DNA of 64,000 nt from contig CAZNOG010000004.1 in assembly GCA_964574635.1 (NCBI GenBank), positions 62,001-126,000 of the forward strand, written 5' to 3'. A program made the translations under genes and the position numbers. The DNA is from CAZNOG01 sp964574635 (GTDB taxonomy: Bacteria; Bacteroidota; Bacteroidia; Flavobacteriales_D; Cryomorphaceae). Positions 34,221 through 44,500 of this stretch are shown in pieces. The notes beneath the pieces were generated by a model. The model was not told where the DNA came from. It ran no database searches and worked only from the letters and a program-made list of their open reading frames with translations. The stretch's first letter is position 1, and every line of letters starts with the position of its first letter.

Positions 34221-35222
34221 ATGATTTTCATCGAGAACGAAGGCATCACCGACCCGCGCATGAATTTGGCGCTGGAAGAATACATTCTCAGGAATTTTGA
34301 CGCGAAGGATTATTTGCTGTTTTACATCAATGAACCTTCGATCATCATCGGGCGAAACCAAAATACGCTGGAGGAAATCAACCACGACTACGTGGAAGAC
34401 AACGGGATACACGTGGTTCGCAGAGTGTCGGGCGGCGGTGCGGTGTACCACGATTTGGGCAATTTGAATTTCAGTTTTCTTACCGATTACGACCGGAAGC
34501 ACCTGAACAACTTTGCCAAATTTACCGGGCCGGTGATCAAAGTGCTGAACTCCATGGGTGTAAAAGCCGAACTCAGCGGCAGAAACGACATCCTGGCCGA
34601 GGGGAAAAAGATCAGTGGGAACGCGCAATACGCTTCGGTAAAACGAATGCTGAGCCACGGTACTTTGCTGTACGACACCGACTTGTCGGAAGTGGGGCGG
34701 GCGCTGAACGTCAAAATGAGCAAGATCGAATCGAAGGGGCATAAATCGGTGCGCAGCCGTGTGGCGAATATCACGGAATTTCTCGACGAGAAAATGAGCA
34801 TCGAAGAGTTTAGAAGCCGCTTGCTCAAAGGGTTGTACGATGAGCGCGACGACTTCGAAACCTACCATCTGACGGAAGAGCAGTGGGCCAAGGTGCGCCA
34901 ACTCCACGACGAGAAGTACAATACGTGGGAATGGAACTTCGGCAGTTCGCCGAAATTCAACATTCAACGCGCCAAGCGCTTCCCCCTGGGCGAGATCGAT
35001 CTTCGCCTTTTCGTAGAGAAGGGCCACATCACGGAAATGAAGATCTTCGGCGACTTTTTCGGCAAGGAACCCGTCGCTAACCTCGAAAACCTGTTGAAGG
35101 GCCGGCCTTACAGGCGCTCGGAGATCGCCACGGCCCTGCAGGGCGTGGATTTGTCCTTGTATTTCGGGTCGATCGAGACGGATGAATTCACGCGTCTGGT
35201 GTACGGCGATGATGAAGATTGA
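34221..35222 (+). CDS. lplA: Lipoate-protein ligase A
   Basis: A 333-residue enzyme that uses ATP to attach scavenged lipoate to the E2 and H subunits of 2-oxoacid and glycine-cleavage complexes. Family motifs are IIIGRNQNTLEEIN, RRVSGGGAVYHDLGNLNFSF and KISGNAQY with the catalytic Lys. The C-terminal accessory domain (about 240-333) is present, so it is the long form typical of true LplA. It stands alone after the structured repeat. Confidence 0.94.
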   Translation: MIFIENEGITDPRMNLALEEYILRNFDAKDYLLFYINEPSIIIGRNQNTLEEINHDYVEDNGIHVVRRVSGGGAVYHDLGNLNFSFLTDYDRKHLNNFAKFTGPVIKVLNSMGVKAELSGRNDILAEGKKISGNAQYASVKRMLSHGTLLYDTDLSEVGRALNVKMSKIESKGHKSVRSRVANITEFLDEKMSIEEFRSRLLKGLYDERDDFETYHLTEEQWAKVRQLHDEKYNTWEWNFGSSPKFNIQRAKRFPLGEIDLRLFVEKGHITEMKIFGDFFGKEPVANLENLLKGRPYRRSEIATALQGVDLSLYFGSIETDEFTRLVYGDDED

Positions 35223-35292
35223 CCTGAAAGGCGACGTGGGTACGATTCACCTGCGGGAATGCCTACCTTGAGCCGGTGTATTGCTTGCCTGC

Positions 35293-37167
35293 ATGAGAGG
35301 TTCCGTGATCAGACATTTTTTTCAAAACACCTTTTTGGCGAATGACCCGGGGTTCGAAAGACTCGGTGCCGCAGCGCGCAGCGTAGCCGTGACCGTGGGT
35401 GCGGCCATTACGCTGTTCGGCTTCCATCTCCACTTGGACATGCCCTTCAACGCCTTTATGCTCGGGGTGATGCTGGCGTTGCAAATAAACATGTTCATCC
35501 GGGACGAAACCCGTACCGAGCGCTTGGGAACGGCCATGTACGGATTTGCGGCCGCGGTGTTGGCGGTGGTCGTCGTGTCGGCTTTCGACGCGGTCACCCT
35601 GCTGAAACAGTGGATGTTCCTGCCGGTGGTTTTCTTCGTGTTTTACCTGCAGCGATACGGTTTGCGCGCCAAGACCGTGTCGATGATGTTCGGTTGGATT
35701 TACTTGTTCGGGGCGTATTACCAAGCCAACTTCTCTCAATTGGGTTGGTATCTGCTGGCTTTTTTCGTCGCTTTCGGCGCGTTTTTTCTCATTCGGTTTT
35801 TCGTGTGGAGAGACGACCGCCGGCGGGGATGGAAATTCTATTACAAGGCGCTGTTCGTCAACATCGCGAGACTGTTGTCGGAGACGTGCAAAGGCCGACC
35901 GGGGAAGCGCCGTGAGCTGCAGCTCTGCTCCATCGCCCTCGAAGACCGCCTCTACCGTTTTGGACACCACGAGGCCATATCCGACGTGCAGGACCTGCGG
36001 TTGGAAACGGAGCGCCTCGCCACCAAACTCACCGACTCCGGCGGCGAGCACCCGGCTTGCGGTCGGATGGAGGCGGTGACCGAAAAGTTGCGCAAGTATC
36101 CATTTCACGGTTTCGGACTTACCGCGGGGACGGCGCCGGAATTGGAACGATTGGAAAAGGCGCTTATGGCGGTGACGGCCAGCATACCGCAAAAAGCCAG
36201 AAGGCGCATGCGCCACGAAACGCCCAAAATTTCGGAGCGCAACGTGAAGATGCTCGACAAAGACCGCATCGATCCCCACCTGCGCAAGGCCATCCAGGCC
36301 ACTCTGGCCGTGGGTATTACCCTTTCGATCACCTTGTCCATTTCCACCACGCACTGGCTTTGGGGTATCTTGGCCTCCCTGTTCGTGTTTATGGGCACCG
36401 AGTCTACCGGCCACGTGTTCGACAAGGGGTGGAAGCGGGTGAGCGGAACGGTGTTCGGCATCATCGCCGGATTGCTTTTGGCGCGGTTGCTCACCGGATT
36501 TCCCCTCTTGGAATTTTCCGTCATTCTCGTGGGCGTGTTTTTCATGGTGTACTACCACACCGTCAATTTCACTATGTCCACATTCGCAGCCACGACCTCC
36601 ATCGGTTTGGTGTACACTGTGTCCGACATCCCCCACATGGAGCTCATGGAGCTGCGGCTCATCGAGACGTTGGTCGGCGCCACGGCCGGATTTTTCACGG
36701 CCCGAATGGTTCTCGGTACCCAAACCCAAACGTTGGTACGGGCCGGCTCGGCCGATTTGCTCCGCGCCATCCGCAAAGCCATCAATCGGGAATACGACGA
36801 CGACGTCCTGGCGGTATTCGAGGTGGATCGCCAGCTCCGCAGCCTCGAAAACCAGGTAAACCCGCTGATCAGCTCGGTGAACTTCATTCATCGGAAACGC
36901 GTATCGCGCAGGATGTTGCTCTTCGATTTGGCGGTGCACTTCACCAAGCGCACCCTCCGCGTATCTCGCACCGAGTCGGAGGTGTCGAAGCAGCTGTACG
37001 AACTGATCAACCGCCACTTGGAAGTGTTGCTCGAAATGTTCGAAGACCGAAACGACAGCCCCTACGTGTCGGGGCCGCCAGATTTTCCGATAGATTCGGC
37101 GGAGGAGCGCATCCTCTCCTACTTGGAAAAATCACTGCGCGACATCATCGACGAATTCAGGCGGTGA
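35293..37167 (+). CDS. FUSC-family inner-membrane transporter-like protein
   Basis: A 624-residue protein in the FUSC/YccS group related to aromatic-acid efflux pumps. It has two blocks of five or six membrane spans (about 20-190 and 335-475), each followed by a cytosolic helical part. The second block begins LRKAIQATLAVGITLSITL. Export of small organic acids is the usual suggestion; the substrate here is unknown. An ATG at 35293 is used; a TTG 12 bases upstream is also open. GTG or TTG starts for the following gene overlap or follow it closely. Confidence 0.82.
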   Translation: MRGSVIRHFFQNTFLANDPGFERLGAAARSVAVTVGAAITLFGFHLHLDMPFNAFMLGVMLALQINMFIRDETRTERLGTAMYGFAAAVLAVVVVSAFDAVTLLKQWMFLPVVFFVFYLQRYGLRAKTVSMMFGWIYLFGAYYQANFSQLGWYLLAFFVAFGAFFLIRFFVWRDDRRRGWKFYYKALFVNIARLLSETCKGRPGKRRELQLCSIALEDRLYRFGHHEAISDVQDLRLETERLATKLTDSGGEHPACGRMEAVTEKLRKYPFHGFGLTAGTAPELERLEKALMAVTASIPQKARRRMRHETPKISERNVKMLDKDRIDPHLRKAIQATLAVGITLSITLSISTTHWLWGILASLFVFMGTESTGHVFDKGWKRVSGTVFGIIAGLLLARLLTGFPLLEFSVILVGVFFMVYYHTVNFTMSTFAATTSIGLVYTVSDIPHMELMELRLIETLVGATAGFFTARMVLGTQTQTLVRAGSADLLRAIRKAINREYDDDVLAVFEVDRQLRSLENQVNPLISSVNFIHRKRVSRRMLLFDLAVHFTKRTLRVSRTESEVSKQLYELINRHLEVLLEMFEDRNDSPYVSGPPDFPIDSAEERILSYLEKSLRDIIDEFRR

Positions 37168-37265
37168 ACCGCATTGATTTCCGTCGGCGATCGCCGCAGG
37201 AGAAACCTACGTGCTCCGGTGCGGTTTTTGAGCGATGTCGGGGTACGATTACCAATCACGCGGCT

Positions 37266-37604
37266 TTGAAAACCGTCCTCATTCTCATCCAATTCGCACT
37301 TTTCGGCGCCCCGATTTTCGCGCAGAAGGTCTTCGTCGTCGATCATTCGTACCAAGCCGACGTGTTGGTGTACGTCGTGGATTACGCTTACCAAGCGGAT
37401 TTGAAGGTGTACCGGGTAGACCACGAGTATCAGGCGGAGATTCCCGGGAAATGGTTCACCACCGCGCACGAGTACCAAGCCGATTTTCGCATCCACTTTG
37501 TCGATTATCCCTACCAGGCCGATCTTAAAATTTTCTACGTCGAATACGCGTCACAAGCGGGTTGGCGCGACGGAGACAAATCCCACCTCCTGCGCAAGAA
37601 GTAG
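37266..37604 (+). CDS. Exported YQAD-repeat protein (DUF6150 family)
   Basis: A 112-residue protein with a signal peptide (KTVLILIQFALFGAPIFAQ) and six short repeats of the form V-x-V-D-x-x-YQAD. The DUF6150 family shows the same pattern and has no known function. The best start is the TTG at 37266 because it opens the signal peptide; a GTG at 37164, overlapping the FUSC stop codon, would add 34 polar residues. No ATG is available in frame close to the signal. Confidence 0.7.
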   Translation: MKTVLILIQFALFGAPIFAQKVFVVDHSYQADVLVYVVDYAYQADLKVYRVDHEYQAEIPGKWFTTAHEYQADFRIHFVDYPYQADLKIFYVEYASQAGWRDGDKSHLLRKK

Positions 37605-37642
37605 CGGGAAGCGTCGAAAAAAAGAAGGCATGCGGGTGTTTT

Positions 37643-37655
37643 GGGTTTTTGTGGG
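37643..37655 (+). repeat. 3'-end motif copy 6
   Basis: TTTTGGGTTTTTGTGGGCGGG starts 36 bases after the DUF6150 stop codon (core 37643-37655). Together with the inverted copy at 38768 it brackets paaA. Confidence 0.7.
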
Positions 37656-37821
37656 CGGGTCGTCACGGGCAGGTTGGGGTTGGGAATGTCAAGAACTCCC
37701 TGATCGCGATCCCCGTTTTTGCCGATGTGCGGTAAAGACCGTATTTTTACGACATCCGAATCCCCGAACGAAACCTCCCGTCAAAGGCGGGACGGACACG
37801 GGGAACGACCATTTAACGACC

Positions 37822-38757
37822 ATGAGCGAAAGAGAACGCATATTTCAGGAAAAAATAGATTCCGGACAGAAGATCGAGGCCAAGGAATGGATGCCCGAAA
37901 ACTACCGCAAACAATTGATCCGGATGATTTCGCAGCACGCCCATTCCGAAATCGTCGGCATGCTGCCCGAAGGAAATTGGATTACACGCGCGCCCAGCTT
38001 GAGGCGAAAGTCCATTTTGCTGGCCAAGGTTCAAGACGAAGCCGGCCACGGGCTGTATCTGTACAGCGCCGCCGAGACGTTGGGTATCGATCGGCAAACG
38101 ATGATCGACCAATTGCTGTCCGGCAAAGCCAAGTACTCCAGCATATTCAACTACCCCACCCTTTCTTGGGCCGATATCGGAGCCATAGGCTGGCTGGTGG
38201 ACGGAGCTGCGATCGTAAACCAGACCATGTTGGCCCGCGGATCGTACGGACCGTATTCCCGCGCCATGGTGCGTATATGCAAGGAAGAGAGTTTCCACAA
38301 CCGACAAGGGTACGAGATCATGTATCACTTGGCCAACGGCACGGAAGCCCAGAAAGAAATGGCTCAGGACGCCTTGAACCGGTGGTGGTGGCCTTCCATC
38401 CAAATGCTGGGTCCGTCGGACGCACAATCCAAGAACTCTGCGGAAACCATGAAGTGGAAAATCAAGGTGGAAAGCAACGACACCGTGCGTCAGCGCTTCA
38501 TCGATCGGACGGTTCCTCAGGCTCACGCCGCCGGACTGACCATTCCCGACCCGGATCTGAAGTTCAACGAAGAGACCGGGCATTGGGAGATCGGCGAAAT
38601 CGAATGGGAGGAGTTCTATCAGGTGATCAAGGGGAACGGCCCCTGTAACCGGAAAAGGATGAAAGCGCGTCGCGACGCGGAAGAAAACGGCGCCTGGGTA
38701 CGGGAAGCCGCCGCCGCATACGCGGAAAAACAAGCCAAAAAAGTAAAAGCGGCCTGA
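37822..38757 (+). CDS. paaA: 1,2-phenylacetyl-CoA epoxidase, catalytic subunit A
   Basis: A 311-residue di-iron oxygenase subunit of the ring-activating step in aerobic phenylacetate breakdown. The ferritin-like helices carry ligands in MISQHAHSEIVGML, KVQDEAGHGLYLY and CKEESFHNRQG. PaaA with PaaC forms the core, PaaB a bridge, and PaaE supplies electrons. ATG at 37822 begins MSERERIFQ; the upstream open frame is non-coding. It is first in a paaABCD series, but with 89 bases before paaB. Confidence 0.95.
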   Translation: MSERERIFQEKIDSGQKIEAKEWMPENYRKQLIRMISQHAHSEIVGMLPEGNWITRAPSLRRKSILLAKVQDEAGHGLYLYSAAETLGIDRQTMIDQLLSGKAKYSSIFNYPTLSWADIGAIGWLVDGAAIVNQTMLARGSYGPYSRAMVRICKEESFHNRQGYEIMYHLANGTEAQKEMAQDALNRWWWPSIQMLGPSDAQSKNSAETMKWKIKVESNDTVRQRFIDRTVPQAHAAGLTIPDPDLKFNEETGHWEIGEIEWEEFYQVIKGNGPCNRKRMKARRDAEENGAWVREAAAAYAEKQAKKVKAA

Positions 38758-38767
38758 CAGAGCCACA

Positions 38768-38780
38768 CCCACAAAAACCC
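38768..38780 (-). repeat. 3'-end motif copy 7
   Basis: The reverse-strand core with flank TGTGGC begins ten bases after the paaA stop codon, inside the paaA-paaB spacer, in opposite orientation to copy 6. Confidence 0.7.
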
Positions 38781-38846
38781 CGAAACCCCACGCGCGAATC
38801 GTTGAAACGAAATGTGGCGGAAACGGGAGAAACACGACAGCACACC

Positions 38847-39179
38847 ATGAACGATCAGGAGAACAACAAATCGGAAACGACACCGACGGGGATGGAAAGC
38901 CCTCAGGGAAAATTGTACGAAGTCTTTGTTCAAGCCAAACCGGGCATTCCCCACAAACACGCCGGCAGCCTGCACGCACCGGATGCCGAAATGGCGCTGA
39001 AGAGCGCACGGGACGTTTACACGCGCCGCCGGGAAGGAACCAGCATTTGGGTGGTACCCGCCGAGATGATCACCGCCACCACTGAGCAGGACGCCGATTC
39101 ATTTTTCGATCCGGCCGACGACAAAGCGTACCGCCACCCTACTTTTTACACCGTGCCCGAAGGCGTGAAGTACCTCTGA
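38847..39179 (+). CDS. paaB: 1,2-phenylacetyl-CoA epoxidase, subunit B
   Basis: A 110-residue protein with the PaaB signature LYEVFVQAKPGIPHKHAGSL and YTRRREGTSIWVVP. It links subunits of the epoxidase complex. ATG at 38847 is used; the first 16 residues are polar and variable. Confidence 0.94.
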   Translation: MNDQENNKSETTPTGMESPQGKLYEVFVQAKPGIPHKHAGSLHAPDAEMALKSARDVYTRRREGTSIWVVPAEMITATTEQDADSFFDPADDKAYRHPTFYTVPEGVKYL

Positions 39180-39215
39180 TCGGTACCGAAACCTGCGGCA
39201 AAAACAAATTTCGAT

Positions 39216-39977
39216 ATGACCCTCGATAACGCCATGTTTGAATACCTCCTGCGAATGGGAGACGATACGTTGATTCTCGGGCAGCGGCTGGCCGAGTGGT
39301 GTGGTCACGCCCACCAGCTCGAAACCGACATCGCCCTGACCAATATCGCTCTCGACCAGATCGGGCAAGCGAGGCTGTTGCTCTCTCGCGCCGGGGAGCT
39401 TGAAAACAAAGGGCGGGATGAAGACAAACTCGCCTTCCACCGCGACGAACACGAGTTCAAAAACCTCTTGATCGTGGAATTGGAAAACGGCGACTTCGCG
39501 CAGACCATCACCCGGCAGTACCTCGTGGACGTGTACCGATTTCATTTGCTGAAGGGACTGAAAGACAGTCCGGATGAATTTCTTTCGGCCTACGCCGCCA
39601 AAAGCCTCAAAGAAGTGGCGTACCACAAGGAGCTCAGCGGCGATTGGGTTGTGCGCTTGGGCGATGGCACCGACCTGAGCCACCGCAATATGCAAGACGC
39701 GTTGGACATGATGTGGGAGTACACGGGCGAGTTTTTTGAAGGAGACGAGGTCAACACCCTCATGCGCGAAAACGGCTTGGCACCAGACGTGAAGGAATTG
39801 GAAAGTGCGTGGAAAAGTGAAGTGGAAAGCACCTTGAAAGAAGCCACTTTGGTCATTCCCGACACGGGAGGATACATGGCCACCGGCGGAAGGTCCGGCC
39901 GACATACGGAATACATGGGGTACATACTCGCGGAAATGCAGTATTTGCCCCGCACCATGCCGGAAGCAACATGGTAA
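39216..39977 (+). CDS. paaC: 1,2-phenylacetyl-CoA epoxidase, subunit C
   Basis: A 253-residue ferritin-like, non-catalytic partner of PaaA. Motifs include DDTLILGQRLAEWCGHAHQLE and DIALTNIALDQIGQARLLL. The helical bundle is complete and the length normal. It overlaps paaD by seven bases. Confidence 0.94.
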   Translation: MTLDNAMFEYLLRMGDDTLILGQRLAEWCGHAHQLETDIALTNIALDQIGQARLLLSRAGELENKGRDEDKLAFHRDEHEFKNLLIVELENGDFAQTITRQYLVDVYRFHLLKGLKDSPDEFLSAYAAKSLKEVAYHKELSGDWVVRLGDGTDLSHRNMQDALDMMWEYTGEFFEGDEVNTLMRENGLAPDVKELESAWKSEVESTLKEATLVIPDTGGYMATGGRSGRHTEYMGYILAEMQYLPRTMPEATW

Positions 39978-40489
39978 TCACCGAGGAGGAAGCTATGGAA
40001 GTGAAGTTGGATGAAAAGTCGATTATGGAAACCCTGGAAAGGGTAAAAGATCCCGAAATCCCGGTTTTAAGCGTGGTGGACTTGGGGATCGTGCGAAGCG
40101 TAGAAGTCTTGGACGATCAGTCGGTGCGCGTGACCATTACCCCGACGTACACGGGATGTCCGGCGATGGAAACCATCGAAAAAGACATCAAATCCGCATT
40201 GGAGGCCCAAGGGTACCGCGCGGAAGTGGTGACCCGGCTTTCGCCCGCGTGGACCACGGATTGGCTCAGCGGCATCGGACGAAGAAAATTGGAACAGTAC
40301 GGCATCGCCCCTCCGGTGGAAAGCACCACTGACAAATCCTTTTTGACCGGCGAAAAGAAATCCGTTCGCTGCCCCCGATGCAAGAGCACCACGACGTCAA
40401 TGATTTCACAATTCGGCAGCACGGCCTGTAAAGCCCTCTACCGCTGCGACGACTGTCTGGAGTCTTTCGAATACTTCAAGTGCATTTGA
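39971..40489 (+). CDS. paaD: 1,2-phenylacetyl-CoA epoxidase, subunit D (Fe-S assembly type)
   Basis: A 172-residue protein with a MIP18/DUF59 domain (residues about 10-100; DPEIPVLSVVDLGIVR, TPTYTGCPAMETIE) and a C-terminal zinc ribbon (CPRCKSTTT ... CDDCLESFEYFKC). PaaD is thought to help assemble the iron-sulphur centre of PaaE. A second ATG at 39995 is possible. No paaE follows; the next gene is on the other strand. Confidence 0.93.
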   Translation: MVITEEEAMEVKLDEKSIMETLERVKDPEIPVLSVVDLGIVRSVEVLDDQSVRVTITPTYTGCPAMETIEKDIKSALEAQGYRAEVVTRLSPAWTTDWLSGIGRRKLEQYGIAPPVESTTDKSFLTGEKKSVRCPRCKSTTTSMISQFGSTACKALYRCDDCLESFEYFKCI

Positions 40490-40541
40490 AGCTGTGCGGC
40501 GAGTAATGCCGCCAAGGGAATTTCGATCAAATACGCAGGGA

Positions 40542-41537
40542 TCAGAAGCTCGCGCAAGGCACCACCCGCCTTCTTTGCTTTTTCTTCTTGGACTGGAATT
40601 CCATGCTGAGGGAAATTTCGTGCGCCCCGCCCGAATGACCGAAGAGTCCGTTGATGCTCACCTCGTAGCTGTACCCCACCGTGTACCGTTTGGGCGCTTC
40701 GTAACCCACGAGGAAAATCATCGATTCGTTGTTGGCCATTCCCGGCTTGTACGGTTTCATGGGAATACCGCGGTACCACATTCCGAAATTCACGTTGCGG
40801 ATGGTGAAGTACCCGCCCAAATCCAACTGGTTCCACTCCCCTTGCTGTTTGTAGTTGAAGGCGACGCGCAACTTTTTCTCACCCAATGAGCGTTCGAATT
40901 CCTCGATGGGAATCACCGATCCCCCGTGGATGGAGAGCTTACGCGGTATCACGTCTATGCCCCCCATCAGCGATTGATTCGGCTCGTTGATCCTGTGCAA
41001 TGACACGCCGATCCACGACAACTCGTTGTAGTACAACACTCCGGCCGACACGTCGATGTACGACACCTGGGGCGCCAACTCGGGCATGGACATGCTCTGA
41101 GGGGTTTCATTGATGATTTGGTCGGCGAAGAGCCAATTCCCTCCGTCGAAGGCCCTCTGTCCGAAGCTTCCTTTTACCCCGAGTGTCAAGGTCGATTTCC
41201 GGGAAATCCTCATGTGCTGGGAGTAGTACAGGGAGGCCATGGTATTGCTCAAGTTGAACTCACCGGCGACGTCCTTCATCGCGGAAACGCCCAAACCGGC
41301 GTTGATGTCTTTTACATAATGGTCCACGCTGGCGGCGTAGGCGTTGTACTCGTACTTGATCCCCGGCCACTGCTTGCGGTAGTTCATGACCACGCGCGTG
41401 GAGTGCTTGCTACCCGCGAAGGCGGGATTCAGATAAAGCGGGTTGCTGTACGATTGTGAAAATTGCATGTCCTGCCCGAAGAGCGTGGTGCTCATCAGGA
41501 AGGCCAGCAAAAATCCATATGGTTTTGTAAAAGACAT
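40542..41537 (-). CDS. PorP/SprF-family type IX secretion membrane protein
   Basis: A 331-residue outer-membrane beta-barrel with a signal peptide (about 1-21) and the family opening FSQSYSNPLYLNPAFAGSK. PorP/SprF proteins accompany one T9SS type B substrate each and help anchor it at the surface, as SprF does for SprB in gliding flavobacteria. The start codon overlaps the stop of the giant adhesin-like gene upstream (TAATG), so the two are one operon. Confidence 0.94.
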   Translation of the reverse strand: MSFTKPYGFLLAFLMSTTLFGQDMQFSQSYSNPLYLNPAFAGSKHSTRVVMNYRKQWPGIKYEYNAYAASVDHYVKDINAGLGVSAMKDVAGEFNLSNTMASLYYSQHMRISRKSTLTLGVKGSFGQRAFDGGNWLFADQIINETPQSMSMPELAPQVSYIDVSAGVLYYNELSWIGVSLHRINEPNQSLMGGIDVIPRKLSIHGGSVIPIEEFERSLGEKKLRVAFNYKQQGEWNQLDLGGYFTIRNVNFGMWYRGIPMKPYKPGMANNESMIFLVGYEAPKRYTVGYSYEVSINGLFGHSGGAHEISLSMEFQSKKKKQRRRVVPCASF

Positions 41538-44500
41538 TATCTGAACAGGGTGAGGTCTCCGACTTTGGTGTCGCGGAAACCGTCGGTGTAAACCATTTCA
41601 ATTTTGTAGATGTACACGTCTTGTGGGGCGGGTTTGTCGCGGTAGGTTCCGTTCCACCCTTTCGACAATTCGTCGCTCTGGAAAATCAACTCACCCCAGC
41701 GGTTGAAAATGCTCATCTTGTACTCCTGCACATACTCCGCGAAGGGGTAGAAAATGGTGTTGCTCGTACTGGTCGGATCGTAATAGGGATTTCCGCCTGC
41801 ACCGGGGGTAAAGGCATTGGGAATTTCCACGTCGTGTACGATCTGGATGGTAACCCATTTCGTAATGCTGTCCCTGCAGCCGAATTCGTTCTCGACCAGG
41901 TACATCATCGCATACTTACCGGTGTCCGCGAAGGCGTATGTGACCACCGGTTGGTTTTCCCAAACGTGGCCTTCCATCCTCCATTCGGAGAAAATAAATC
42001 CTTGTCCCGCATCGGTGAATACGATTTCGGGATCCGAGATTTCGGTGGCCCACTTCGAGGCGGTGAAATTCGCCACCGGAGAGGGATACACTTCCACCGG
42101 TACCTTGTCTTCGGCGGTAACGGTACACCCGTCGGGACTCGTCACGCGCAAAGTGACCTCATAAATTCCCTCTTCTTCCAAAGTAAGGGCCGTGGGGTTT
42201 CCTTGGTGGACTTCGCCGGAGGGGAAAATCCATTCGTGTACGAAGCCGGGAAAATCATTGAGGGGATCGTAAAGTTCGATATCCAGGGGGCCGCATCCGG
42301 CCAACAGGACGTCAGGTGCCTGCACCACGGGCGGGTCGAAAATCGTCACGGTAACGCCTTTGCTCACTTCATTGCCGCATTGGTCGGAAACCGTGAGGAA
42401 GTAGGTGGTATTGTGCGTCGGCGCGACCACGTGGGGACCCGCTCCCGGGCCTACCCCTTCTCCCCACATGAATTGGTAGGGAGGGTGATCACCGGAATAG
42501 AAAGCGTAGAGTACGGCTTCCTCACCGGGGCATATCGAAGTGTCGTTTACGGTGGTCAACAGACCCAAATCCATGTCGATGACGGTGACGAAAATCTCTT
42601 GGATTTCCGTGTGGCACCCGTTTTCGTCGGTGGCGAAAACCCCATAGGTGGCATCTTCCGTTGGCGAGACGAATACGTTGGCCGTGGTCTCATCGCCGTG
42701 GCTCCAGTGCAAGGTGATTTCCCCCGTACCGCCCGATGCTTTGGTTTGCAGCTCGATGGTCGAGCCTATGCACATCAGGTCGTCGCCTTCCAAGGTCAGT
42801 TCCAGGGGCGCGGGTTCATTTATTTCGATTTCCACATCCGTGGAGCATCCGTGCTCGTCCACGATTTCAACTTGGTGGGTCCCCGGCGTGAGATTCACTC
42901 CCGAAGCGCCGTTGTTCACCGAATCCGACCAGTTGTAGGCAATCGCGCCACCGCCGTTCACCAGCGTAATGACGGCCTGCCCGTCGTCGAGGCCATGGCA
43001 TGAAATATCCTCGACGTCCACCGACTGCACTTGGGGAAGGGGCAGGACTTCCACGGGGATTTGTTGGGAAACGACGTTTCCGCAGTGGTCGCTCACGCTC
43101 ACGGTGTAAACCGTGGTGTTTTGAGGTGAAACCACGTGGGGTCCCGGACCTTCGGGCAAACCGTGCGACCACGTGTAGGTGTACGGGTGATAAAGTCCCG
43201 AATACTCCGCCACGAGGGAGGCTTCCGAGCCCAGGCAAATCGGTTCGACATCTTCCACGTGCAGTGAATCGTCGTACATGTTGATCACGGTGACGAAGAT
43301 TTCCACGGTATCCGTAGTGCATAGGTTTTCATCCTTGGCGTAAACCGAGTACAAGGTGTGTTCCTGAGGTTGTACCGTGCCTCCGGTGCCGGAAAGTTCG
43401 AGGTTGTTCCAGTGGTAGGTGTAGGCACCCGTTCCTCCAATGACTTCGGCGAGGATCTCATTGGCCGATCCGTAACAGATCAACTCCTCACCCGTGAGGG
43501 AAATCTCCAGCGGCGCCGGTTCGGAAATTTGAAAACTCACTTCCGTCGAGCAGGAGTTTGCATCGGAGATTTGAACTTGGTAATCTCCTGCGGGAAGGTC
43601 GTTTGCCGAGGCGCCGTGGTCCACTCCATCCGACCAAAGGAAGGAGTAGCCCGGGGTACCGTCGGAAACGGAAATTTCTACCTGTCCATCCGAGACTCCG
43701 TGGCAGGAAATGTCTTCCAAGGTGGTGAGATCGGCGGTGGGCAGTGGCCATACGACCACGGGAACCACTTTGGAAACCTCGTTTCCGCAGTCATCGGTCA
43801 CGGTCACCGTGTAGTCCGTTGAACTTCCGGGGGTGATTTCGTGCGGTCCCGGTCCGGAAGGAACACCGTGTGACCAAGTATAGGTGTAGGGCGGATACAA
43901 GCCGGAATAAGAAGCTTGGAGGACGACGGATTCACCTTGGCAAACGGGATCGACCGAGGTGACTTCCAGGGAGTCCGTGTGCATGGAAATGACTTCCACG
44001 AAGAGTTCGAGGGTGTCCGTGGAGCAATTGTTTTCGTCGGTGGCGTGGACCGTGTACCACGTGTTTTCGCCGGGATTCACCGTGGATTGGGGACCCTGAT
44101 TCGACGTGTGGCTCCAGTGGTAATCGAAATCGCCGGTACCGCCGGTGGCGCTGGCCGAGAGGTCGGACCCCGCACCAAAGCAGATGAGTTCGTCCGCGGT
44201 GGCCGTCAAAACCACGGGTGTGGGTTCGGTAATTTCGATATCCACGGATTTCGTGCAACCCAACTCGTTGGAAACTTCCACTTGGTAGTTTCCCGGTGCG
44301 AGTCCCGTGGCATCCGCCCCGTGATCCAATCCGTCGGACCAAATAAAGGTATAGGGACCGGGAGCACCGTTGACAGTTAACAGTATCTCGCCATCGTCCG
44401 CGTCGTGGCAGGAAATCGCCTCGACGGTCGGTTGGATTTCAAAATCCGGATAATGGTCGAGAGTTACCGTGATCAGCGTATCGCAGGCGTCTTCCCCACC

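Noticed and set aside
41621..43003. 460-residue plus-strand open frame inside the adhesin gene
   Set aside because: Antisense to tandem PKD-like modules; repeats in it only mirror the real protein.
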